A stretch of 64,000 bases of DNA. Origin: Pyropia yezoensis (taxonomy: Eukaryota > Rhodophyta > Bangiophyceae > Bangiales > Bangiaceae). This document shows, in pieces, positions 1 through 10,778 of the stretch. The DNA lies in contig CM020620.1 in the NCBI GenBank assembly GCA_009829735.1, positions 26,506,951 to 26,570,950 on the forward strand, given 5' to 3'. The position numbers and the translations under genes were made by a program. The stretch's first letter is position 1; each line of letters starts with the position of its first letter. The notes under the pieces are model-generated. The model did not search any database, was not told where the DNA came from, and saw only the letters and a list, made by a program, of their open reading frames with translations.

Positions 1-172
1 NNNNNNNNNNNNNNNNNNNNNNNNNNNNNNNNNNNNNNNNNNNNNNNNNNNNNNNNNNNNNNNNNNNNNNNNNNNNNNNNNNNNNNNNNNNNNNNNNNNN
101 NNNNNNNNNNNNNNNNNNNNNNNNNNNNNNNNNNNNNNNNNNNNNNNNNNNNNNNNNNNNNNNNNNNNNNNN
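1..172. other. Assembly gap
   Basis: All bases are N. Element A's reverse transcriptase runs into the gap, so its 3' part lies to the left of the readable sequence. Confidence 0.99.
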
Positions 173-1734
173 CAGGGCGATCTGCCACTTGACTCCGGCA
201 AGTATCAAGTCAATAGCACGCTGGAAAGTCGCAGGTGCATTGCAAAGCCCGAAAGGGAGCCGTGTACACTGATAAACTCCACAGTGACACGTGAAGGTGG
301 TCAAGTGTCTGTCCTCCTTGCGGGATGGGTATCTGCCAGTACCCGCGTTGCAGTCCAACGTGGAAAAGTACTGTGCCTCACCGAGTGAGTCGAGGCAATC
401 GTCCATACGGGGCAAAGGGTAACTATCCCTTACCGTCCGCTCGTTTAGCTTACGATAGTCGATGCAGAACCGCATCGTGCCGTCTGACTTGGGCACCAAG
501 ACTATGGGACTGGCCCACTCACTTGAGCAAGGCTCAATGACACCCATGTCTTGCATCCGTTGGACCTGCTCTCGGGTGAGTTCTCGTGAGTCTGGTACCA
601 TACGGTAGGGACTCAGGCGAACTGGCCTAGCCCCTGGCTTCAACACGATTCTGTGTTCGGTGGCCTTGATGAGCCCAAGGTCACCATTCCACAACTTGTG
701 ATGCTTCTGGATTAACTCATCCAGTCGTCCATGTAAACACTCCGGGATGTTCTCCCGATGTACCGTCGGCGACTTAGCCGTCGATGAACTCGATTGATCG
801 GCAGAGCCTGCCGTTCCAATATCCTTCCATTGCTGTTGAGTCACAGCAACGACATTCCCCTCAAAGGTAGAGATCGACGCAATCTTCATGCCTCCGGGGA
901 GTCGTCGAGGTTCCTCCGACGTGTTGAGGACCTCCACCCACCAAGTTTGGTCATCCCCACAAGTCATGGGGCCCTATGCAACTTGCACTTGGTGAGTATA
1001 ATAGACTCGGTCCACGGGGGAAACGAGTCCATTCCCTCGAAACCGTGTGCGTACTCGCACAAAAGGTCCTTGATCGGGGCGAGACTACCGTACCCTTACA
1101 TACTCGTACATGGGTCGTTGAGCCTCCACCCTTGAAAGTGTTTTCCCCAAGGTTGATGAGTCGTAGGGGAAAGAGTCCTCCCTTTACGCAATATGAGGAC
1201 AGTCTCTCCATTACGCATTCGGATTATCCCTTCCGGTCCACAGACGGCCGGGACATAGAGGTCCAGATAGTCAGTTCCCAGGAGTACGGGGACTGACATA
1301 TTGGAGACTACTCCAAAGTTAACCTGCGTCTGGAAGAACCCAATTCAAACAGTCAATGCAATAGACCCAACAGTGGGGAGGAGTCCCCCATTGACATCAA
1401 ACATACGCCACTCGGGTGAGCCGGCGGGACTCACATCCGTCCCCTTTGGCAATAAGTCTTGCCTAATGAGAGAGGCAGCAGAGCCTGTGTCGACTATGAC
1501 ACGAGAGGTAAACTCATATCCATCCTGCAGCCAGAGTCGAGCTGCGACCTGGTAGTTACTCCCTACCAGCACTGACACAATCCGACTCGGGTCGTGCTTC
1601 TGAGGAGGGACCTTGTCTCTAGGCCTCACCCCTCGAGGTCGAGTCAGGACCTTCACTCTCCCATGGGTCGGTGAGTGTGAAAGCAACCCGCTTCATTACC
1701 GCTGGAGCCTTTGGGTCAGTCTTAGTCCCAGCGG
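173..1734 (-). pseudogene. Element A pol (protease and partial RT), broken
   Basis: The protease has the motif VDTGSAASLIR near 1470-1500, the aspartyl active-site triad followed by hydrophobic residues, as in Ty3/gypsy proteases. From about 900 down to the gap one frame reads a linker and then RT, with WASPIVLVPKSDGT, FCIDYRKLN and YPLPRMDDCLDSLG, the usual start of the RT finger/palm. The YxDD active site is not reached. Frame changes are needed near 1665, 1345-1300 and 1150-950. Small indels near 318-345 scramble the YWQIP motif but return to frame. Expression as one polyprotein is not possible from this copy. Confidence 0.85.
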
Positions 1735-1747
1735 CTAGGCGTTTTCC
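1699..1747 (-). promoter_or_regulatory. Element A gag/pol -1 frameshift signal
   Basis: On the minus strand the heptamer GGAAAAC (1747-1741) is read G-GAA-AAC in the gag frame. One codon later is the gag stop TAG (1737-1735). After a 6-nt spacer, CCGCTGG (1734-1728) pairs perfectly with CCAGCGG (1705-1699), a 7-bp stem. The -1 frame opens into pol-like sequence before a later indel. Confidence 0.6.
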
Positions 1748-3181
1748 TCATCCGACTCGGATGATGGAGTATCCTTGCCACTTGAGCTGGGGGAACAGGT
1801 TTCCCCCTTCTCAAGCGTGGACTCATTCTCTGACTGAGGTTGAGTCATGGCCGTCACACGTGTGGTGTGCGGCCGGGTATCCGAATCAGTCCTCGGAATA
1901 CCGAGTTTCCCGATACGAGCCAACAAGGCTCTCAGTCGAACGTCCAGAGTGGGGCATTGGGCTGCCCAGTGCCCCGACTTGGAACACTGCCAACACGGCC
2001 AATCATTCACTGACGCCGATGGCCACGCTTTTCCCTGTGACTTATCAGGGATAGCGGCCACCATACCTTCCGTCTCTCGAGTTGAGGACGAAGGTACTGC
2101 AGGGTACGTCCGCGTGTAGGAAGGCACCATTGCAGTTCTGCGGAAGCGACTTGCTTCCACTCCCTTAGCTTCTTTCTCTCGTTCCTTCCGCTGCTCAGAC
2201 ACGAGCCAGCGGTACTCATCACCCTTAGTCTGGGCGATGCGTGCCAACTCCGCCAGAGTCATGGTCGGAGTATTACGCTCTCGCACAGTCGCTCGAGCTG
2301 CTCGGTGGACACCCTCCACAAAGCTCCTTGGTGAAGTCCTGAAGCATGAAAAACGCTTCAGCTTCAGAGACATCATTGTCATCGCAGGCTTTTGCGAACT
2401 TCCGCAAAAGCAGGAAGACATTCAGGGGTGGTGTCCCGTCCCATTCTGAACGGACCCCGAAGGATTGCGCAACGTGTTTATTGCGCCGGACCAGGGTACG
2501 GGCCTGACTATTCGAGTAGGTCAACGACTTGTTGACCAACCCATATGTCTCACAGTCGAAGACATCCTTGAACAATGGATTGTTCACCACGATCTTTCCT
2601 GGGACGACTCTAGTCCCAAGACGGTCCGTGTGAGTCACACGACCACGTCGGGTAAGATCCTCTTCACCCGACTTGCCACTTGCAGAGGACTCAGACTCTG
2701 AGTCCACCTCACGACGGAGAGTACGTCGAATCTCCCGTCGCTTCTGACGCCTCGAGGCCTGCTCAGGCGGAGAGGTGTTCCCCTTCAACGCCTTCCCCAC
2801 CTCCTCTCGCACGACTTGTGCGATGGCAGTCATCACCGAGTCATCCACGATACCAGATGACCCAGGTGGAGCTTGACACGAGCTCCCACCCGGTCCTTCC
2901 GGCACCAGTCGTGGCGCGGACCCACCAACCCGGGGTACGGAACTCTCCGTCCCGTCACCTCTGCCGGTCGGCGGTCCCATGCCGAAGTGAGTGTCGTCAC
3001 TCCCTGAAGAGGTTGCCGGAGCCTGACGCTGGCTCGGCGCTCCCACCGGAGAAGGGCGAACTCCGCCCGTCTCTTCCGGTGACGGCCTGGGAAGGAACCT
3101 GGCCGACCGCCGTCGGGGTTCAACTTCTGGACCCACCACATCCGCACTGCCCGGCCTGGGTGGTACTCCGTGTGGAATATG
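1735..3181 (-). pseudogene. Element A gag with zinc knuckle, internally deleted
   Basis: The N-terminal part is Pro/Gly/Ser-rich. The conserved gag core follows, with VFDCETYGLVNKS and GVRSEWDGTPPLNVF, matching the same blocks in element D gag. It ends in a CCHC knuckle, CWQCSKSGHWAAQC (C-x2-C-x4-H-x4-C), near 1950-1990. Compared with D, about 85 residues are missing after FTK near 2320; the frame changes there and resumes at SFVEG. The apparent ORF start at 3229 lies in the LTR-like sequence of element B, so the original N-terminus is not here. Gag packages element RNA; this copy would not make an intact capsid protein. Confidence 0.8.
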
Positions 3182-3577
3182 TGTTACCCAATATAAAGGA
3201 TATGGGACCGACCGGCGCCCGGAAGGCAAAGAGGAAGCTATTACCGTAGAGGCAAAGAAGACAGACCTTTAGCTCCTGGACGTTCGATGGGGAGCAAGCC
3301 GGCCGAAGGCAGCGGCGAGTCCCCACGTCGCAGATAAGGGCGAAAACAATATGCCGGTCGAGCGACCGAGCGGAGGCCGGACGGCCGATCGCTACGAGCA
3401 TAGCAATCAATATAAAAGATCCCTCCAAGGCAAGGACAGATAAACAATACAAAACAAAAGTAGTCCCCCAAAGGGCGAGCCACAAGCGGACCCATGCCAA
3501 CAAGGCTGGGGCCACCAGTCAGGGGGGCTACAAGCCAGTAAATACCGGAATTCGGTACAAGGGGCGGATATGCTACA
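3180..3577 (-). repeat. Element B 3' LTR (about 398 bp)
   Basis: Read on the minus strand it starts TGTAGCATATCC at 3577 and ends in CA around 3180-3182. A purine-rich ACGGGGGTA sits just upstream on the element strand, as a polypurine tract would. Its first 45 bp recur at 12339-12383. The outer end is chosen only by the TG/CA rule and is uncertain by a few bases. Confidence 0.55.
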
Positions 3578-4382
3578 TACCCCCGTTGCGAGCTTCGAGC
3601 CGTCCCGGCGAGGTCCGATCCGGTGCGGCCGGGCGGCCGGATGTGGCTACCTGCCAGCGTGCGGTGGAGGGGTCGCGTCCGCGTCGTCGTTCTGGAAGCA
3701 CCGGGCCGTATGGCCGTCGGGCGCTGACTTGCATGCCTGGCCGGACGCCTCGTTGTCAGGGCACTATAAGTGTCTGGCACGTCGGTGCCGCGGAGCACTT
3801 GGCCGTCGGTCGGCACGTCTTTTGACGGGTGCGCCGGCTCGACCGTCGGTCGTGGCCGGTGGCTGGCCAGTTGGCTCGTTACGCCCCGCCGAGGGGCACT
3901 ACGCGGCTGCCGTTGGCTGGCGGCCGAGATCGGCCTGTGCGGCTAAGGGGCCAGTGCGGCCGTGCGGCAGGCGCGGCGGCACGGCAAGGGCGGCCACGCG
4001 GCGCGAACGGTCAGGGGCGTCGGCCTGGCGGCAAGGGCGGCCACGCGGCGCGGTCGACCAAGGGCGTCGGCCGGGCGGCAAGGGCGGCCACGCGGCACGA
4101 GCGACCAAGGGCGTCGGCGCGAGGGCGGCCAAGTGCGGCCGTCGAACGGCAAGGGCGGCCAAGCGGCGCGGTCGGCCAAGGGGCACGAGTGGTCAAGGGC
4201 GTCGCGTCTTGCGGCAAGGGCGGTTACGCGGCACGAGAGACCAAGGGCGTCGGGGCGAGGGCGGCCAAGTGCGGCCGTCGAACGGCAAGGGCGGCCAAGC
4301 GGCGCGGTCGGCCAAGGGGCACGAGTGGTCAAGGGCGTCGCGTCTTGCCGGTTGGCGTCAGTTGCTTGTGGCTATTGCCAGT
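3578..4382 (+). repeat. GC-rich imperfect repeats between B 3' LTR and aORF
   Basis: From about 3960 the sequence is built from variants of a unit containing CAAGGGCGGCCACGCGGC and CCAAGGGCGTCGG. Two direct copies of about 123 bp (4091-4213 and 4227-4349) are nearly identical and 136 bp apart. The plus frame stays open through the array and joins the aORF below, but the array reads as Gly/Arg/Ala repeats and is probably not part of the conserved protein. Confidence 0.7.
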
Positions 4383-6269
4383 ATGGCAGACGAGGTTGCC
4401 CCGGTGGTGGGCGGTGGTGAGGCGGAGGCATCGCTTGATGAATGTGCGGGGGCCGCACGGCCGGTGGTGGGCTGGTATCGGAGCCCAAGGGCGACCTATA
4501 TGTTTGACGGTGTCGGGTTCGTGGCGGACCCGCCGTTGATGGAGGCGGCGCGGACCAATCGGTCATTGGCTCTACAGCGTATCCGCGACGCGCGGTGGGC
4601 GTCGTTGCCCAACTTCCGGGACGCGTCAATCGACGGGCGGTTCTACGAGGGCGAGTCCGTGTCGGACGTCCATGGTCATGCTGACTTTGGTCGTCATGGG
4701 CCGGAACGGCAGGCGTACGAGGTGTTGTCGTTGTCCAAGGAGTTGCTGCGGTACGGGGCGGCTGGTGGTCTTCACCCTTATCATCGGCGTCTGTACGCTT
4801 GGGCGCTTGCCTTTCGTGTCGGGCAAGTTGAGACCTTTGTGGTCGCGGCCAACAACTTCGGCCGTCTTCGCCGGCTGTGGCCTTCGGCCGTGTTCTTGGC
4901 ACGTGACTTGGCCGAGCGGCTTGATGTGCCTATCGCGGAGGACCATGCGCTAGAGGAGTATCTGGCCCTGTTGGCTGACAAGGTTGCCCATGGGGTGCGT
5001 CCGGCGGGCGTCGAATTTGGTCCTGCGACCTGTTCGCTTCCTCACCCGTTCCGGGATCCGACGACGTCGATTCGTCTTCGTAGGTCGTGGGACCTGGCGG
5101 CCTTTGAGCGTCGCGGCCTTTTGGCGCCGGCTTGGGCGTCCAGCCTGGGGCGCGCACGCCCGTTCTTCGACCTGAAGCGTTGGCTTCCATCACGGCCATC
5201 GTGGTGGGTTGAGTACGGACCGTACATGGAGACGCCGGCGGCATTGTCGTACGTCGCCAGTGGGCTCAAGGACGCAGATAACGCGGCTTGGGGCGTCGTG
5301 TACGACGAGTTTTTCTGCTTTGCCTTGGCGGCTTGGGTGCATTGGCTTGTCCATGACGCACGTTTTTGCTGGTTGCCGGACCAAGTGACCGAGTGGTTCG
5401 ACGGGTTGGACGTGTCGCGGCTGGCCGATGGGCCCGGGGGTGAGGAGCGTCTTGCGACGTACCACCGTATGCGTGATGCACACGCCGTCTTCCCGTGGAC
5501 AACCATTGTCGCCGACGTCCGCCGACGTGATGAGCGCACCAAGGCGGCTCGCCAGGTGTACGTCAAGTTGGACGCGACGGCCAAGTATGGCTTCGTTCTT
5601 CGTCAGCCGTGCGGCGCGTATGATTGGAAGTATGACGCCTCGTGGGAGGGTGGTGACGAGTCGTCCGGACCGGGTCGTGGTCCCGGTCGTGGTCGTGAGA
5701 CCGGTCGTCGGGTGCGGGACGCGTCTCGGTCGTTGTCGCCGGTGGCCGGTGCGGGATCAAGTGACCGTGTTAACCCTGGTGTGGTTGCCCCTGTGTCCGG
5801 TGGGACCGGTGGCACGGAGCCGATCTGGCCGTCGGAGTGGGCCCGTGTGGGTGCTGTTGCCCTGTTGGGTACTGACCGGGTGGGTGCCTTGGCTGGGCAA
5901 GTGGTGCCTCGTGGCGCAACGGCTGGGGCGTTGGCCATTGCTTGGTCTCGTCAGACCGTGGAGATTGATGACGTTCTTCGTCGGGTCAGTGGGATGACTG
6001 AGTCGGAGGCCGTTGAGGCTTTGGTGTTGACGGTCTCCCGTTTGGCGGATCCGTCTCGCATTCGCGATAGCTTGCTCAGTGAGCTGCGTCGTGCGCCCTC
6101 GGTGGAGGCTCGGGCTGCGAGTCCTCGTCGTGTTGACGTTGGTGCCATTCTTGGCGTTCGTCGTCGACAGATGTCGGATGACGAGGAGGAGGATGCGCCT
6201 CGTACGCCGGCTCGGCGTGTGCGCTCGCGCAGTTCGTCTTTTGACGAGGGCTCGCGACGTCGCCGTTGA
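4383..6269 (+). CDS. Element B antisense ORF (aORF), 628 aa
   Basis: An intact ORF running opposite to gag-pol, between the 3' LTR and the end of pol. I chose the ATG at 4383 because conserved-looking sequence begins there (MADEVAPVV) and the open frame upstream is only tandem repeat. Residues about 260-450 hold the family core: FDLKRWLPSRPSWW, a W(V)-rich helix-like stretch, and ARQVYVKLD followed by VLRQPCG and a Tyr. These align with C and D. The tail is acidic, then Arg/Ser-rich (RRVRSRSSSFDEGSRRRR). It ends 41 bp from the convergent end of pol. I recognise no known domain and assign no function. This is the only uninterrupted aORF copy in the window. Confidence 0.6.
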   Translation: MADEVAPVVGGGEAEASLDECAGAARPVVGWYRSPRATYMFDGVGFVADPPLMEAARTNRSLALQRIRDARWASLPNFRDASIDGRFYEGESVSDVHGHADFGRHGPERQAYEVLSLSKELLRYGAAGGLHPYHRRLYAWALAFRVGQVETFVVAANNFGRLRRLWPSAVFLARDLAERLDVPIAEDHALEEYLALLADKVAHGVRPAGVEFGPATCSLPHPFRDPTTSIRLRRSWDLAAFERRGLLAPAWASSLGRARPFFDLKRWLPSRPSWWVEYGPYMETPAALSYVASGLKDADNAAWGVVYDEFFCFALAAWVHWLVHDARFCWLPDQVTEWFDGLDVSRLADGPGGEERLATYHRMRDAHAVFPWTTIVADVRRRDERTKAARQVYVKLDATAKYGFVLRQPCGAYDWKYDASWEGGDESSGPGRGPGRGRETGRRVRDASRSLSPVAGAGSSDRVNPGVVAPVSGGTGGTEPIWPSEWARVGAVALLGTDRVGALAGQVVPRGATAGALAIAWSRQTVEIDDVLRRVSGMTESEAVEALVLTVSRLADPSRIRDSLLSELRRAPSVEARAASPRRVDVGAILGVRRRQMSDDEEEDAPRTPARRVRSRSSSFDEGSRRRR

Positions 6270-6310
6270 GGGGGGGGTTGGGAGGTGAGGGTGTTGCCGT
6301 ACGGCTTGTG

Positions 6311-7165
6311 TTAGTCTTGTTTGTACTTGTGTTGGCCCTTTGGCTTGTTGTTTGTTTGTTCGTGTTTGAACATGAAGGCAGCCCTGGCCCATTCTGTTGT
6401 CTTTTTGTCCGATGTTAGGACTGGCCGGAGTATCTTCGACTCATGACAGAGCCGTTTGGCTTTTGAGAACCATGAGGCATGTTCCCAGCGTGGGGTGACC
6501 AGGAGGGTGTCCTTTGGACTGGATTGTAGCTCTGTGACCACTTGGTCAAGGGTGTGGGTGGGGGGTACCCTTAGGCAGATGCCTTGTGAGTTCTGCTCCG
6601 AGGCAGTGACATGCCTCTCCGGCTGGTAGCTCAACTGGCCATAGTGCTTGGTGAGTTCTGGGAGTTCCCAGAGTGGTCCCCATGTGGGGGAGGTGAAGTT
6701 CCGGCATGCCTCTGGCAGTGTTGACTTCATGTAGTACACAGGGATGTTTTCCTGGACCGAGCGGTCTGCGTTGTCCCATTGGACATTAGCCTGTACCACC
6801 CCCCATGGGTCGACGTAGACCGCGAGTATGTGTGGTTGCCAAATAGCGGCGGCTGCGCCAGTGAGCGCAACAAGTCCAGTTGCCAGAGCGACCTTGGTGG
6901 TTGGCTTTCGTGGCTTCCGCCACGTGTATCCAGGTATTTCTACCTTTTTGGATCGCAAATGTCGAATGACAAGGTTACGTGGCAAGTTTTCCACTGGTTC
7001 CCACGTGTCGTCCTTGGGGGTATAATCATACCATCGGACTTTGAATTCGTACGAATCTCCAGACCGTCGGTGAGACATGAGTTTTTCGATGACGTATTCG
7101 TCGTGGACGGTTGGCTCCGGCCGTGGTTTGTCAAACCCATCGAGTAGTGGACTCATTGGAGTTGT
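6311..7165 (-). CDS. Element B chromodomain plus C-terminal extension
   Basis: The minus-strand frame from about 7165 carries a chromodomain: EYVIEKLMSHRR, FKVRWYDYTPKDDTWEP, LPRNLVIRHL. Integrase-linked chromodomains steer insertion toward particular chromatin. Unlike D and E, about 200 more residues follow, starting with a basic linker and a hydrophobic segment (VALATGLVALTGAAAAIW, plus coordinates about 6838-6893) that could be a membrane span or buried helix. The rest is soluble-looking, with VTPRWEHASWF near the end. It sits one frame off pol, so this copy has a frameshift near 7150. The extension is not a recognised Env: there is no signal peptide or obvious cleavage site. Confidence 0.65.
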   Translation of the reverse strand, partial: TTPMSPLLDGFDKPRPEPTVHDEYVIEKLMSHRRSGDSYEFKVRWYDYTPKDDTWEPVENLPRNLVIRHLRSKKVEIPGYTWRKPRKPTTKVALATGLVALTGAAAAIWQPHILAVYVDPWGVVQANVQWDNADRSVQENIPVYYMKSTLPEACRNFTSPTWGPLWELPELTKHYGQLSYQPERHVTASEQNSQGICLRVPPTHTLDQVVTELQSSPKDTLLVTPRWEHASWFSKAKRLCHESKILRPVLTSDKKTTEWARAAFMFKHEQTNNKPKGQHKYKQD

Positions 7166-10100
7166 CCGGCCGGGGTGCCGCAGTGGCATGATCGCTGTTG
7201 ATGCGTTTCTCGATACCATCGACGTCAATGACGAAGGTAGAGTCGTCGGCGTCGACGACCATGAATGGCCCGACGGCCTTGCTCTGCAGCTTGTTAGCTC
7301 GTTGATGGTTTGTCGTATAGACATAGTCGCCGATCTTGATCTTACGATTGCGCGTCCCAACGTGGGCATCGAAGTTACGTTTGTAACGTTGTTGAGTCTT
7401 GGCGAGGGCCTTGATGACGGCCGGGATCTGCAGCCGCAGTCGGGCCATGAACTCGCGCTTTCTCGCGAGCGGCGATCCGTCATTGAGGGTCCCTCTTTGG
7501 GATATGGACGTGCCTGGTGGCAAGTTACGAACCGACAGGAAAGGGACACGTCGTGGGATGACAAGCTCGAATGGCGCTAGTCCAGTGGACCGATGTGGTT
7601 GGCTGTTGTAAGCCATAGTCAGGACGGGCAGAAGCTCGTCCCAGCGCTTGGGGTCCTCGGTCACGAAGTGACGCAGTTGTGTAGCAATCGTACGATTGTA
7701 CCGTTCGACTTGACCGTTGGTCTGTGGGTGGTACGCGGTGGTGCGCACCGTCTTGACTCCGAGTACCTTCATCACGGCGATGAAAAAGTTTGACATGAAC
7801 TGGGGTCCTTGGTCGGACAAGATCTTGTCCGGTGAGCCATAGCAAGCTAGCCAGTGTTCAATAACAGCGGATGAGACGGAGATGGCCGTGATGGTCTTGA
7901 GTGCGATGCACTTTGTAAGCTTTGCAAAGCGGTCCGTAATGACCAAGATGAATCGATTTCCGCTTTTGCTTGCTGGCAAGGGGCCGAGGATGTCGATCGA
8001 CAGTTCCGTCAGTGGTTCTGACGCCGGGAACAGGGTCAGAGGCGTCGTATGCTTACGCAACGCTAGCCGGTTCTGTGCACAAGTGGTGCAATTGGTGATG
8101 GTCTTGTGGATATCCGATATCATGGATGGCCAGTAGAACTTTGTTCTCATAGTGAAGTACATCTTGTTCATGCCCGGGTGGGCGGCCGTGGTGGCCATGT
8201 GTTGGAGCTTCAAGATGACATCTTGTTGCGACTTGGGGATGACCAGTTGGTCTCCATACACAGTTTTGCGACGCAGTGCGTTGTTGTCGTCAAGGTAGAA
8301 TGACTTGTGTCCTCCGTTGTTGACGCTGTCGATGATCGACTTGCAGAAATCATCCGATTGTTGCTTGTTAATGACTTCATAGAAGTCAAGAGGCTTGGGG
8401 TCGGTTGTGCCTGTGTACCTGTCCGTTTGGACGCCGTGTGCCGTCTGGGCCACCGCTGGACATGGTATGTCATCGTTGATCGTTTCGTTCATCGCGTTAT
8501 TGTCCGCGCGGGACAGGAAGTCGGGCAGGTGGTGACTAGCACCTGGCTTGTATTTCAGTTCGAAGTCGAACTCCGCGAGACGCATACGCCATCTCATCAA
8601 CCGACCGCTAGAGTCGGCAGTGCTGTATATCCAGCTAAGGCTTTGATGGTCCGATCGGATTATGAAGTGTTGTCCTTCTAGGAAGTGCCTCAACTTGAGG
8701 ACAGCCCACACAATGCCAAGGCATTCTCGCTCCGTTGTGGAGTAGTTGAGCTCCGCTGCGTTAAGAGCGCGGCTCCAGTAGCCGAGTGGCTGTGGTTTTC
8801 CATCGTCGTCCGCTTGGAGTAACGTGCAGCCGAGTTGATACGCACTTGCGTCGACATCGAGCGTTAGCTCACGCCCAGCCTTAGGCAAGGCCAAGATTGA
8901 TGGGTGCACCAAGGCGTCACGGAGGTCCTCAAAGGACGCCAACTCCTCGGTCGAGGGTGGGGACAGGTCCGGTGGGACGTCTTTCTTGGTCAACGCGTTT
9001 AGCGGTCGGGCTCTCTTGGTAAAGTCTACCACGAACCGTCGATAGACGTTGCACATGCCGAGAAAACTCTTGAGTTGGGTCTTGGTCTTGGGGAACGTTG
9101 CTTGACGCAGGGCGTCGGTGTTCTTGTTAAGAACGTGGAGTTTACCAGGCGTTATGCTGTGGCCGAGGTACTCCACCTCGTTGGAAAACCACTTGCACTT
9201 CTCAAGATTGAGAGTCACGCCGGCCTCCCGTAGTCGGGTAAGGACCTTTTCTACATCATGGATGTGTTGTTTGGCGGTTGCCGAGAAGATGATGACGTCG
9301 TCTAAGTAGACGAGGCAGACTTGCCACTTGAGTCCGGAGAGTATAATATCCAGGGCACGTTGAAACGTCGCCGGGGCATTGGTCAAGCCGAATGGCATCG
9401 TTGTCCAGTCGAAGATGCCATAGTGCGTTGTGAAGGCCGTTTTTTCTTGGTCCTCCTGCCGCAATGGCACTTGCCAGTACCCAGCGGTACAGTCGAGAGA
9501 GGTGAATACTTTGGCGTCTCCAAGGGAGTCGAGACAGTCCTCCATACGCGGGAGGGGGTACGCATCCTTCTTAGTGATGCTGTTCAACCGTCGATAATCG
9601 ACACAAAACCGGGCCTTCCCATTTTTCTTCGGTACGATGACGACCGGACTGGCCCAGTCACTGTGACTTGGTTTAATAACCTTGAGCTTCAACATCTTGT
9701 TGATTTGATCGACGATGATCGCCCGTTTGAACGCACTGGTTCGATAGGGCTGCGCCCTTATAGGGGCAACCCCAGGTGGGGTGACGATGGCGTGCTCTCT
9801 AGCGTGTATGACCCCGAGGGTCCCGTCCCACATCTTGCCATGCTTGGCCAACATCGACTTAATTTGCGCGTGCAAATATTGGGGAGCCCCGTCGAGGTTG
9901 ATGTCGTCAAGTGACGGTTTGGGCTGTTCGGTCTCTGGGTCGGTTGACCCCGTATCCTCCGTCGGGGCGGCGAGGACTTGCCCGAGGTGGGGCTCGGCAA
10001 ACGCGAGGACGCAGCCCTTTCGCAGGATGGCCGTGTTTGGCCCGAAGTTGCATACCTTAACCAGAAATGGTTCGTCAGGTTTGATGGTGGCGAGTCCGCG

Positions 10101-10765
10101 GGCGACTGCCATGGTCTTGTGTCGGCACAATCGTGCGTTTGGTTGAAGAGTAACCAGTCCCGGCGTGTCACATCTGACCATAATCCATTCCTCGGTCTTG
10201 CCCTTGAGGCGCGTTTGTTTGCAAGCACGGATCTTGGTCGACCCCCCGGCCCATTGGGGCTCCATGACGTCGTCTTGACGGATGCTCAGGATTGGGGAGT
10301 GGCCGATCGAATGGTTTTCAGCACCTTGCCAAACGATACGTTTGCGGGCGGGCAGGATTGCCTCGATGTGCTTATCGATGAACTCGGTCCCGAGTATGCA
10401 CTTGACCGACAGGTTTAGCGTAACGTAAAAACGTTCAAAGGCTTGAACCCCTCCGGTGTCGATGAACAAGTGGATGGCTTGGAGAGCCTTGATTGTTTGC
10501 CCGTTGGCATCAACAATGTGCGGTGCACTGGTTAACGTGTCGGCGTAGTCGCGCCAATGTGGCGGTAGAACATCCGGCCGGATGAGGTTGACGCCAGCTC
10601 CGGTATCGAGGATGGGTCTCATACTCCGCGTGTTCGCGAGCTCCGTGCCTATACAGGCGGCGATTTCATAATGTCGATGAGCTTTGCTCAGTATCTTGGT
10701 GACCTTAGGTCTATCTTGTCGGGCAGGCAAGGGTGCGTCGGGGAGACTGCCCGGTGGTCCTCGAC
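7131..10765 (-). CDS. Element B pol: protease, RT, RNase H, integrase
   Basis: A nearly uninterrupted polyprotein frame of about 1,200 codons. In order: protease (ILDTGAGVNLIR, near 10590); RT with FCVDYRRLNSITKKDAYPLPRM and active site VYLDDVIIFS (about 9270-9300); RNase H (LTLDVDASAYQLGC and TTERECLGIVWAV); integrase with the H-H-C-C finger (MATTAAHPGMNK, CTTCAQN), then the DDE residues in SIDILGPLP, LSDQGPQF and NGQVERYN. It is entered by -1 frameshift from gag and ends at 7131, one frame off the chromodomain. All catalytic motifs seen look intact, so B pol is the best preserved in the window apart from the frame break at its end. Confidence 0.9.
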
Positions 10766-10778
10766 TTACTCGTTTTTC
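10737..10778 (-). promoter_or_regulatory. Element B gag/pol -1 frameshift signal
   Basis: The heptamer GAAAAAC (10778-10772) is read G-AAA-AAC in the gag frame, followed by GAG and the TAA stop (10768-10766). After a 6-nt spacer, GTCGAGG (10765-10759) can pair with CCCCGAC (10743-10737), 6 of 7 positions. Pol is open in the -1 frame across the site. The heptamer is a weaker variant than in C, D and E. Confidence 0.55.

Larger units (their letters stand above)
173..3181 (-). mobile_element. Element A: decayed Ty3/gypsy retrotransposon, gag-pol part
   Basis: Read on the minus strand this segment gives a gag with a zinc knuckle, a retropepsin-like protease and a Ty3/gypsy reverse transcriptase that enters the gap. 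Its upstream part (leader, primer site, LTR) appears to lie at 12384-13352, displaced by insertion of element B. Several frame breaks and one gag deletion make it non-functional. Family assignment is secure from the RT and protease motifs; the link to 12384-13352 is inferred from position, orientation and the matching nest order. Confidence 0.8.

Noticed and set aside
3570..4382. N-terminal extension of the B aORF
   Set aside because: The frame is open but consists of tandem repeats and starts beside the LTR end; the ATG at 4383 fits the conserved part better.
6311..7165. Env-like glycoprotein in element B
   Set aside because: Only one hydrophobic segment, no signal peptide, no cleavage site, no matching fold that I can name.
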